Of a DNA stretch of 64,000 bases, positions 16,711 to 23,539 are shown piece by piece; the first letter of the stretch is position 1, and every line of letters begins with the position of its first letter. Source of the stretch: Shimia sp040370365 (GTDB lineage: Bacteria; Pseudomonadota; Alphaproteobacteria; Rhodobacterales; Rhodobacteraceae); contig NZ_BAABWQ010000002.1 in the NCBI RefSeq assembly GCF_040370365.1, positions 1 to 64,000 on the forward strand. The letters run 5' to 3'. The position numbers and the translations under genes are program-made. Under the pieces are notes generated by a model, which was not told the DNA's origin, did not search any database, and was given only the letters and a program-made list of their open reading frames with translations.

Positions 16711-16983
16711 ATGCACGGCTGGAGGGCCCGAAAACAGCATTCGCGGCGTGGGGAATTGTCGTTTCTAAAGCCGGACGAAGTGAAAGACCGGCGCCGGTAT
16801 GTGGCGCAGGTTCCACGGGCTTTGGCCTACAACCTTGGGCTTTTCATCGTGCTGTTCGCCACCGCGTTTTGGTATTTTGAACCGACGGCTGCGCCTGGGG
16901 GACAACAGACGGACACGACGCCCGTGTCCTCCCATGCGCCGTTGATGGCTGCCCAGTCTCAGGTCAACTCTGCCTTCCACTGA
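16711..16983 (+). CDS. Small single-pass membrane protein, unknown
   Basis: A 90-residue protein started at the ATG at 16711, which has an excellent GAGGAGGT ribosome site ending a few bases upstream; this is the main reason to call it. A basic N-terminus (KPDEVKDRRRYVAQVPR) precedes one hydrophobic helix (ALAYNLGLFIVLFATAFWYF), then a short Pro/Ala-rich tail. By the positive-inside rule the N-terminus should be cytosolic. I do not recognise a family, and the surrounding repeats offer no functional hint. The next gene, a cyclase, is on the same strand 150 bases away. Confidence 0.6.
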   Translation: MHGWRARKQHSRRGELSFLKPDEVKDRRRYVAQVPRALAYNLGLFIVLFATAFWYFEPTAAPGGQQTDTTPVSSHAPLMAAQSQVNSAFH

Positions 16984-17085
16984 CGCTCCAGATAGAAACG
17001 TTATGTGAGCGAATTCTCTGGTGCCCCTTGATAACTGCCCCTATACACCCGAAATTCTGGTCGAAGACCAAAAGGATCCGGGGGC

Positions 17086-17101
17086 TGTAACAGGGGTTAC
17101 A
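17086..17101. promoter_or_regulatory. Inverted repeat upstream of the cyclase gene
   Basis: TGTAAC at 17086-17091 and GTTACA at 17096-17101 form a perfect inverted repeat with a four-base spacer, 32 bases before the cyclase start. It has the form of a dimeric regulator operator; the regulator is unknown. Confidence 0.4.
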
Positions 17102-17133
17102 AACGGCGGATCACACTCTCAGGGAAGACATTC

Positions 17134-18792
17134 ATGCGCCGTCGCTTGACCACTTTGATGTGTGCAGATTTGGTAGGGTACTCCAGCCTTATGGGCGAAG
17201 ACGAGGACCTTGCCGTGGCCGCAGTGCAGGCCCTGCGCAATGAGCATTTAGAACCTGTCGCCAAGACGTATGGCGGCGAAGTGCTCAAGCGTATGGGCGA
17301 CGGATGGATTCTGTCTTTCCCCGGTGTTGAGGCTGCGTTGGATTGCGCAGAAGAGGTGCAGAGCCGCCTTGCGGAACATGATGTGATCAAGCTGCGTATT
17401 GGCTGTCACATCGGCGAAATTGTCGAGGACGAGGCGGATTTTTACGGCAATGGCGTGAACATTGCCCAGCGGATCGAGACCGAAGCGCCTCCCGGTGGCG
17501 CGATGTTTTCCGAAGATTTGTTTCGACGGCTCTCACGGGCGCGCCAGACCGAACTGCGCGACGCCGGCATGTTCAATCTCAAAAACATTGCCACGCCCAT
17601 TCGGCTGTATCAGTGGCGCCCAGCCAACCTGTCCACCGCCCCCAATGCAGGAGAGCTGCCCTCCATTGGATTTGAACCGTTTGTGGCCGTCCCGGAGACG
17701 GAAGAGACCGAAGCCGTGGCGCTCGACCTGCATGATGGGATTGTGCAGCATTCTCTGAGACGCACCGGCATCACCACCGTGGATTCCGGAAGTCTGGACA
17801 CCACACCAACCGTGTTTCTGGTGCGTGGACGTTTGCGCGCGGCGGGGTCGCGGGCGCGGTTCACCTTGTCGCTGATCATGCGCGAAGACCTGACCACATT
17901 GTGGACTGGCACATACGAGGGAGATCTGAGCGATCCGTTTGCCTTTGTGGACGACATGCTTCCGCGCATGGAGGCGGATGTACGGCTGCAGACCATTCAG
18001 CATGACGGCAACCGGCTCTCCCATTTGAACAACAACCAGCTGAGCGTGTCGGAATTGCGCGCACGTGCGGCTGCCAAGTATTTTCAGCAAACCTTAGACA
18101 GCTGGCACGAGGGGCTGGCGGCGTTAGATCGGGCTGTTCTGCTGAGCCCCAACAACGGCATGTCGCTGGCGATGCGTGCGCAAAGCCGTTTGAATATGTG
18201 GTCCGTCGAGTTTGCCACGCCGGATGTGGCAGCCTTGGAACAGGTGGGGCGTGATCTGGATATGGCGGTGGCTGAGGCGTCGACCAGTGATTTTGTGTTC
18301 TGGGCGCGGTGCGCCTATCGGTTGCGGGTGCTGCGCGATCTGCCCGGTGCGATGGCGGACATGGAGCGGTCGCGTGAAATCAACCCAAGTTTCGTAGGCA
18401 CGTCTGATTTGATCGCCCAAGCCGCCTTGCTTGACGCGCGGTTCGAGGATGCGGTTGCGGCGCTGGACATCTACGTAAAACGGGGGAGTGAAGACCCGTT
18501 TCGGATGATCCGATTGGCGTTTGTGGCGCGGGTGTATCTGGCGGCGGGCCACTTGGACAAAGCCCGAGCAGCCGCCATCGCGGTGGCCGATTTGCGGCCC
18601 ACTGACCGAGGTATTCAGCTCCTGAAAGCCTTGGTCTGCGACAAAGCGGGAGATGCGGAAGGGCTCTCAGCCGCGCGGGCTGCGGCTGCGGTGTTGCCCA
18701 AAACGCCGTCAGTCGCGATAAACCGACTGGCGTTGCCGCAAGAGCTAGAGTGGATCAACACCGCAACCCATCCCCAAGCTGATCCCGTCTAA
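17134..18792 (+). CDS. Class III adenylate/guanylate cyclase with C-terminal TPR-like repeats
   Basis: A 552-residue soluble protein. Residues 1-~165 are a class III cyclase catalytic domain: metal Asp12 (CADLVGYS) and Asp56 (MGDGW), base-contacting Lys52 (EVLKR) and Asp102 (ADFYG), and transition-state Asn109 and Arg113 (VNIAQR). The Lys/Asp pair is the pattern of ATP-specific enzymes, so cAMP is the likely product. A central domain (~200-300), which may be receiver- or ligand-like, leads into helical TPR-like repeats (~305-530, for example LDRAVLLSPNNGMSLAMRAQSRLNM). There is no membrane segment. The window also encodes a cNMP-binding membrane protein at 3577-6669, a possible but unproven client. 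It ends in a four-base overlap with convergent arsJ. Confidence 0.85.
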   Translation: MRRRLTTLMCADLVGYSSLMGEDEDLAVAAVQALRNEHLEPVAKTYGGEVLKRMGDGWILSFPGVEAALDCAEEVQSRLAEHDVIKLRIGCHIGEIVEDEADFYGNGVNIAQRIETEAPPGGAMFSEDLFRRLSRARQTELRDAGMFNLKNIATPIRLYQWRPANLSTAPNAGELPSIGFEPFVAVPETEETEAVALDLHDGIVQHSLRRTGITTVDSGSLDTTPTVFLVRGRLRAAGSRARFTLSLIMREDLTTLWTGTYEGDLSDPFAFVDDMLPRMEADVRLQTIQHDGNRLSHLNNNQLSVSELRARAAAKYFQQTLDSWHEGLAALDRAVLLSPNNGMSLAMRAQSRLNMWSVEFATPDVAALEQVGRDLDMAVAEASTSDFVFWARCAYRLRVLRDLPGAMADMERSREINPSFVGTSDLIAQAALLDARFEDAVAALDIYVKRGSEDPFRMIRLAFVARVYLAAGHLDKARAAAIAVADLRPTDRGIQLLKALVCDKAGDAEGLSAARAAAAVLPKTPSVAINRLALPQELEWINTATHPQADPV

Positions 18793-20057
18793 GCGTGACG
18801 CAGACGTCGGGCCGCCAGCCAACTGAGCGCGGACATAACAGCGGCGGTGAACAGACAGAGCGACAGCCCCCCGATTTGGTAGCTGAGGCCCGAAAGTAAG
18901 GTGCCCATCAGGCGACCAGCGGCGTTGGACATGTAGTAAAACCCCACATCCATAGTCACACGTTCATCTGAGGTGAAGGCAAGGATCAGGTAACTGTGCA
19001 CCGCTGAATTCACAGCAAAGATGAAGCCAAAGACCAGCAGCCCGGTGATCAGCATCACCGTCAGTGACAGAGATGTGTCCAACACCAACACAGCGGCCGT
19101 CAGCACAAGCGGCACCATTGTTAGATAGCCAACCCAATTGATGGCTTTTTCGGTGATTTCACTGGGCGTTGCACTGGCCGCTTTCAGAATACGGGGGGCG
19201 TTGCCCTGCACGGCGCCATAGAGAATGATCCACACAGCCATAAAAATACCAATGATGAAAAAGGCCTCGCGACGACCCTCAGCAGTGCCATCGCTGAGCA
19301 CAGCATTGAAGTAGACGGGAATGCCAACCACAAACCACACATCGCGCGCGCCAAAAAGGAACATGCGGGCAAGGCTCAGGCGGTTGACGTTTTTGTCTTT
19401 GGAGAAGACTTGGGAAAACTTCGCCTTCTTGGAGCCTTGCGGCAGGCCTGCGGGCATAAAGATCATCACACCAATCAGGATCACGGTGAGGATGATGGCC
19501 ATGCCCCAGACCGAGACGTGAAAGCCCCATATGGCCAGGAGCGCTGCGCCGAGGAAAAAGCCGCAGCCTTTGACCGCGTTTTTGGAACCCGTCAGCAAAG
19601 CCACCCAGCGGAACAACCCACCGCCGTCTTTGGGTGCGAGCAATTTGACGGCGGATTTGGAAGACATCTTGGAGAGGTCTTTGGCCACGCCAGAGGCGCC
19701 CTGCACGCACATCACAAAGACCACGGAGGCGGTGATGCCCCACGCGGGATCGAGTTGGGCCAGCGCAATCAGCGCAAGGATTTGGATTGTGAGACCGGCA
19801 TAGAGCGTGGAGGTCAGTCCAAAGCGCGCCGCGATCCAACCGGCGGAGAGATTGGTGACAATCCCCATGACCTCATACAACAAGAACAGATATGCAAGCT
19901 GGATGGGCGAGAACCCAAGACCGTTGAAGTGCAGCAGCACAAGCATGCGCAGCGCGCCGTCCGTCAGCATGAAAGCCCAATAGGCGGCGGTGACGGTGAT
20001 GTAGGCGGCGAGGCCATCTGGCTTTGGTGGCGTTTTTTGGGTCTGTGCGTCGGTCAT
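18789..20057 (-). CDS. arsJ: ArsJ organoarsenical efflux permease (MFS)
   Basis: A 422-residue major-facilitator-type protein with about twelve hydrophobic helices. Diagnostic features are AYITVTAAYWAFMLTDGALRM at the start, the loop GVAKDLSKMSSKSAVKLL, and GARDVWFVVGIPVYF; together with the adjacent GAPDH gene they identify ArsJ. Known ArsJ exports 1-arseno-3-phosphoglycerate made when GAPDH uses arsenate in place of phosphate, so arsenate is removed without reduction. It is last in the arsR-acr3-GAPDH-arsJ operon but separated from GAPDH by 178 bases that contain a folded repeat element, which may alter its expression. Confidence 0.93.
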   Translation of the reverse strand: MTDAQTQKTPPKPDGLAAYITVTAAYWAFMLTDGALRMLVLLHFNGLGFSPIQLAYLFLLYEVMGIVTNLSAGWIAARFGLTSTLYAGLTIQILALIALAQLDPAWGITASVVFVMCVQGASGVAKDLSKMSSKSAVKLLAPKDGGGLFRWVALLTGSKNAVKGCGFFLGAALLAIWGFHVSVWGMAIILTVILIGVMIFMPAGLPQGSKKAKFSQVFSKDKNVNRLSLARMFLFGARDVWFVVGIPVYFNAVLSDGTAEGRREAFFIIGIFMAVWIILYGAVQGNAPRILKAASATPSEITEKAINWVGYLTMVPLVLTAAVLVLDTSLSLTVMLITGLLVFGFIFAVNSAVHSYLILAFTSDERVTMDVGFYYMSNAAGRLMGTLLSGLSYQIGGLSLCLFTAAVMSALSWLAARRLRHA

Positions 20058-20082
20058 GGCGGTTATCGCGGTCTCTGAGGGA

Positions 20083-20222
20083 CGCGCCCGAGCCTAGGTG
20101 GGCGCAAGGAACAACTGAAATTGCCACCCGCACTACACAACGATCTACATCAGTGTTTGATGAAACGTCGCACATGCGCCCTCCTGAGGGGAGGGGTGGG
20201 CGCGGCCCGTGCCTGCGGCACG
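20083..20222. repeat. Folded intergenic repeat, copy 4, inside the ars operon
   Basis: The outer stem is CGCGCCC (20083-20089) with GGGCGCG (20198-20204). The inner stem is GGTGGGCGC (20097-20105) with GCGCCCTCC (20176-20184), whose loop is expanded to about 70 bases, and the following hairpin is CGTGCC-TGC-GGCACG. The inner stem shows a compensatory T-G to C-G change relative to copy 2. Confidence 0.6.
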
Positions 20223-20235
20223 AGCCAAGAGGGCA

Positions 20236-21246
20236 TTAGATGCTGGCCAAAACCATGCGGGTCACATCAGCCAAGCGGAAGGCATACCCCCACTCGTTGT
20301 CATACCATGCGTAGATTTTGACATGGCGATGGTTCACAACACGGGTGGAGAGGGCATCGACAATTGTGGACCGGTCGTCGTTGGTAAAATCACAGCTGAC
20401 CAGCGGGCGGGTTTCATACCCCAGAATGCCTTCCATCTCGCCAGCGGCCGCCTCGGCCATGAAGGCGTTGACCTCTTCGGCGGTGGTGTCGCGGCTGACG
20501 TCAAAGACAATATCCGTCAGCGAGGCGTTCAACAGTGGCACGCGCACGGCATGGCCGTCGATCTTACCGGCCATATCCGGGAAAATCTGGATGATGGCTT
20601 TGGCGGAGCCGGTGGTGGTTGGGATCAGACTGTTGAGCGCAGAACGTGCGCGTCGCGGGTCTTTGTGGGCCCGATCCACGATGGTTTGGGTGTTGGTCAC
20701 ATCATGGATTGTGGTGAAGCTGGCCTGCTCAATGCCCAGCTTTTCACGCACCACTTTGACAATGGGGGCGATACAGTTGGTGGTGCAGGAGGCGGCTGTG
20801 ATCACCTTGTGCATGGCCGCGTCATAGGTGGCATCGTTCACGCCGTAGACAATATTGGCGACATCGTCTTCTTTGACCGGGGCCGAGACCACAACCTTTT
20901 TGACACCAGCATCAAAATAGGGCTGCAACTTGGCATTGGTTTTGAAGACCCCGGTGCAATCCACCACGAGGTCCACGCCCAGTTCTTCGAGTGGCAACTC
21001 TTCGATGCTCCAGGCAGCCGTTTTGCGCATCTTTTGGCCGTCGATGGTGATGCTGTCCGCGTCATAGGCGAAATCAGCGCGCCAACGGCCATGCACCGTA
21101 TCAAATTCGAGCAGATGCGCGTGCAGTTCGGCGTCACCCGATGGGTCATTGAGCAGGACGATTTCGGCATCCAACCCAAGGTCAAAGAAGCTGCGGATCA
21201 CAAGCTTGCCCATGCGGCCCAAGCCATTGATTGCGATTTTGGTCAT
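20236..21246 (-). CDS. ArsJ-associated glyceraldehyde-3-phosphate dehydrogenase
   Basis: A 336-residue type I GAPDH. The NAD-binding INGLGRMGK lies at the N-terminus and the catalytic Cys in ASCTTNC, with TIHDVTNTQTIVD, NSLIPTTTGSAKAI and the terminal YDNEWGYAFRLAD as expected. In ars operons this isozyme oxidises glyceraldehyde-3-phosphate with arsenate to give 1-arseno-3-phosphoglycerate for ArsJ to export. Start at the ATG at 21246; a longer frame exists but reaches back into acr3. It lies 13 bases after acr3, so it is in the same transcript. Assignment to arsenic handling rather than central glycolysis rests on the operon context. Confidence 0.92.
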   Translation of the reverse strand: MTKIAINGLGRMGKLVIRSFFDLGLDAEIVLLNDPSGDAELHAHLLEFDTVHGRWRADFAYDADSITIDGQKMRKTAAWSIEELPLEELGVDLVVDCTGVFKTNAKLQPYFDAGVKKVVVSAPVKEDDVANIVYGVNDATYDAAMHKVITAASCTTNCIAPIVKVVREKLGIEQASFTTIHDVTNTQTIVDRAHKDPRRARSALNSLIPTTTGSAKAIIQIFPDMAGKIDGHAVRVPLLNASLTDIVFDVSRDTTAEEVNAFMAEAAAGEMEGILGYETRPLVSCDFTNDDRSTIVDALSTRVVNHRHVKIYAWYDNEWGYAFRLADVTRMVLASI

Positions 21247-21259
21247 GAGGAGTGTTCCT

Positions 21260-22318
21260 TCAAGAGTGAGACGAGAACCAGCCGCGGGTGCGGTTGGCAA
21301 AAGCAACAAGGCTGAGCATCACAGGCACTTCGACCAAGACGCCCACGACCGTGGCGAGCGCAGCGCCAGACCCAAGGCCAAAAAGCGAGATTGCCACAGC
21401 AACGGCGAGTTCAAAGAAGTTGGATGTGCCGATCAACGCGCAGGGGGCCGCAACTTCAAAAGGCACTTTCCACAGCTTAGCGGCGCCATATGCGATGAAG
21501 AAAATCCCATAGGTCTGGATCAGCAAAGGAATGGCAATCAGCAGGATGTTGAGCGGCTCAGTCAGGATCGTTTGTGCCTGAAAGCCAAACAGCAACACAA
21601 CAGTCAGAAGCAGACCGCTCACAGAGGTCGGGCGCAGGCGGTCTCGGAAGGCGTCGACCGCCACCTCACCCCCCTGCCCGATCAAACGCTTACGCGTGAC
21701 ATAGCCAGCGATCAGTGGGAGCAATATGTAGAGCACCGCCGATAGGATGAGTGTTTCCCACGGCACCACGATGTTGGTCACTCCCAGCAGGAAGGCCACA
21801 ATGGGCGCGAAGGCGAAGACCATGATCACGTCATTCACACTGACCTGCACCAACGTGTAGTTGACGTCACCCCGCACGAGATTGGACCAGACAAAGACCA
21901 TCGCAGTACAAGGCGCCGCGCCCAGCAAGATCACGCCCGCAAGATATTCGCTCGCGGTTTGGGGATCGATCCAAGGGGCAAAGATGTGCTCAAAGAACAG
22001 CACACCCAACGCGGCCATGGTAAAAGGCTTGATCAGCCAGTTCACCACAAGTGTGATCACCAAGCCTTTGGGTTTGCGTCCGACATCTGCGATTGCGCCA
22101 AAGTCGATGCCCGCCATCATCGGGTAAACCATCGCCCAGATCAGCACGGCCACCGGCAAGTTGACAGAGGCGACTTCGAGGCTCGCCAGCCAGCCAAATA
22201 GGGTGGGAAACAGGCTACCAAACCCAAGCCCAACAGCAATGGCCAAGGCCACCCATAGCGACAACAGTCGCTCAAAAGTGCCTAGGCCCGCTTTGATTTG
22301 TGTTGTGTGATCACTCAC
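21260..22318 (-). CDS. acr3: ACR3-type arsenite efflux permease
   Basis: A 352-residue protein with about ten hydrophobic helices. The essential cysteine lies in LGAAPCTAMVFVWS, and the segments GIDFGAIADVGRKPKG, NDVIMVFAFAPIVAFLLG and GTSNFFELAVAVAISLFG are family hallmarks. It extrudes arsenite across the inner membrane using the proton gradient. The GTG start at 22318 overlaps the end of the arsC remnant by eight bases, which favours this start over an upstream in-frame ATG that would run through arsC. This is the arsenite arm of the operon, whereas GAPDH/ArsJ forms the arsenate arm. Confidence 0.93.
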   Translation of the reverse strand: MSDHTTQIKAGLGTFERLLSLWVALAIAVGLGFGSLFPTLFGWLASLEVASVNLPVAVLIWAMVYPMMAGIDFGAIADVGRKPKGLVITLVVNWLIKPFTMAALGVLFFEHIFAPWIDPQTASEYLAGVILLGAAPCTAMVFVWSNLVRGDVNYTLVQVSVNDVIMVFAFAPIVAFLLGVTNIVVPWETLILSAVLYILLPLIAGYVTRKRLIGQGGEVAVDAFRDRLRPTSVSGLLLTVVLLFGFQAQTILTEPLNILLIAIPLLIQTYGIFFIAYGAAKLWKVPFEVAAPCALIGTSNFFELAVAVAISLFGLGSGAALATVVGVLVEVPVMLSLVAFANRTRGWFSSHS

Positions 22319-22535
22319 CGTTTTTCTCTCGATGCTTGCGGATGGCTGTAAGACTGTCTTCGGCTTGCTGATCGCCAATTTCATTCAGCTTTTGCTGCAG
22401 TACGATGGCGTCCAGACTTGCGATTGGAAGATTGACGAAGACTGAAATGCGATTGCGCAACATGCGGTAGGTTTCGGAGAACACCGTGCGTTGCCAGTGC
22501 AAAGAAAAAAAGACGTTGTAGGTTTTGTCCGACAT
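22311..22535 (-). pseudogene. arsC: arsC (arsenate reductase, LMW phosphatase type) remnant with internal deletion
   Basis: A 74-codon open frame. Its start, MSDKTYNV, and its end, RMLRNRISVFVNLPIASLDAIVLQQKLNEIG, match the two termini of thioredoxin-coupled arsenate reductases as I remember them, but the roughly 80 residues between are missing. The catalytic CxGNxxR loop is scrambled: the frame reads FSLHWQRTV, while the +1 frame over the same bases reads FLCTGNA, so a run of seven A/T bases (22505-22511) plus small deletions shifted the frame locally before it was restored. The ribosome site and the overlap with acr3 survive. The product cannot reduce arsenate by the known mechanism. It could still matter for translational coupling to acr3. 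Confidence 0.82.
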
Positions 22536-22548
22536 GAGATCGGTTCCT

Positions 22549-22881
22549 TTAACAACCAAGATTTAGATCTTTGATCAGCGGCTGGCATAGATCGGGGCGC
22601 CCGCCGCAACAGTCTTCCAACAGAAACCCCAGCAGGCCGCGCACCCCGTCCGTATTGGCAAAATAACGAATGCTGCGCCCTTCGCGTTGATTGCGCAGCA
22701 GATCCGCCTGCAACAGAACCGAGAGGTTGGCGGACAGAGTGTTTTGCCGCACATCCAGCGTTTCGGCGATTTCACCGGCGCTCAGACCTGCCTCACCTGC
22801 CTGAATCAACAGGCGAAACGCATCCAGACGCGTTTCTTGGGATAAGGCTGAGAAGGCGGTGAGGGCAGCTAACTTTTCCAT
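22549..22881 (-). CDS. arsR: ArsR-family arsenic-responsive repressor
   Basis: A 110-residue winged-helix protein. The helix-turn-helix covers about residues 32-60 (GLSAGEIAETLDVRQNTLSANLSVL), followed by the wing REGRSIRYFA. The likely As(III) ligands are Cys91, Cys92 and Cys99 in LLEDCCGGRPDLCQPL, the C-terminal metal site typical of alphaproteobacterial ArsR. It would repress the operon until arsenite binds. It is the first gene, 13 bases upstream of the arsC remnant. The ATG lies about where transcription should begin (see the promoter entry), so the message may be leaderless. Confidence 0.92.
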   Translation of the reverse strand: MEKLAALTAFSALSQETRLDAFRLLIQAGEAGLSAGEIAETLDVRQNTLSANLSVLLQADLLRNQREGRSIRYFANTDGVRGLLGFLLEDCCGGRPDLCQPLIKDLNLGC

Positions 22882-22883
22882 AA

Positions 22884-22917
22884 TTCACGAAGTATGGATG
22901 TATTGAAGATTCGGCAA
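22884..22917 (-). promoter_or_regulatory. ars operon promoter and probable ArsR operator
   Basis: Read on the minus strand: -35 TTGCCG (22917-22912), 17-base spacer, -10 TACTTC (22894-22889). The -10 lies inside an imperfect palindrome with TTCA...TGAA ends (22884-22907), a plausible ArsR site. The predicted transcription start falls at or next to the arsR ATG at 22881. Confidence 0.5.
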
Positions 22918-22969
22918 GACGGCATCTGACTCGCCACTGTGAAATTTTCATGACAGCTTGAGTTGACGG

Positions 22970-23425
22970 TCAGCTAAAGACATCCAACGGACGGCCTTCA
23001 AGCATGGTTTCCATGGAGAAATAACCCGTGACAGTGTCGAGCTCTAAGCCAGTGGTGAGCCGCCGGTATACAGCATCATAGCCTGACATGCCGGAGGTGA
23101 CGATCTTGAGCATGTAGTCCCAATCACCTCCGATGCGATGTAACTCCGCCACCTGAGGAATGCGGGAAACATGTTTTCGAAAGCTTTCCGCCCATTCCAC
23201 CGAGTGGTTCCGGGTGCGCACCATCACAAACACCGTTAGATCAAGCCCCAGAGCGGTGGGATCTATGCGCATATGCGTGCCGCGGAGCACGCCGTCCTCC
23301 TCCAACCGCTTCAAACGGCGCCAAAGCGCATTCTGTGACAATCCGACTCGTTCTGCCACTTCGCGTTGCGACAGAGAAGCGTCCCGTTGCAGAACATCAA
23401 GTATCTTTCTATCAAAACTGTCCAT
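22970..23425 (-). CDS. Lrp/AsnC-family transcriptional regulator
   Basis: About 151 residues: an N-terminal helix-turn-helix (FDRKILDVLQRDASLSQREVAERVGLSQNALWRRLKRLEEDGVLRG), the linker, and a C-terminal RAM domain (VFVMVRTRNHS...VAELHRIGGDWDYMLKIVTSGMSGYDAVY). The start is taken at MDSFDRK (23425), with AAGG about eight bases upstream; a second ATG at 23446 is possible. Lrp-type regulators respond to amino acids and often control the divergent gene; here that is an aminotransferase/desulfurase-like enzyme across a 114-base intergenic region. Regulation of that gene is therefore a reasonable inference. Confidence 0.9.
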   Translation of the reverse strand: MDSFDRKILDVLQRDASLSQREVAERVGLSQNALWRRLKRLEEDGVLRGTHMRIDPTALGLDLTVFVMVRTRNHSVEWAESFRKHVSRIPQVAELHRIGGDWDYMLKIVTSGMSGYDAVYRRLTTGLELDTVTGYFSMETMLEGRPLDVFS

Positions 23426-23539
23426 TTGGGCGACCTTTTCAATCATTTGACCACAACATATCGCAAATCACGGTGAAAACGATGAAGTTTTTTCAACATT
23501 GGTGATCTAAATTTCTGCCAACCAAGCAAAGAGGACACC

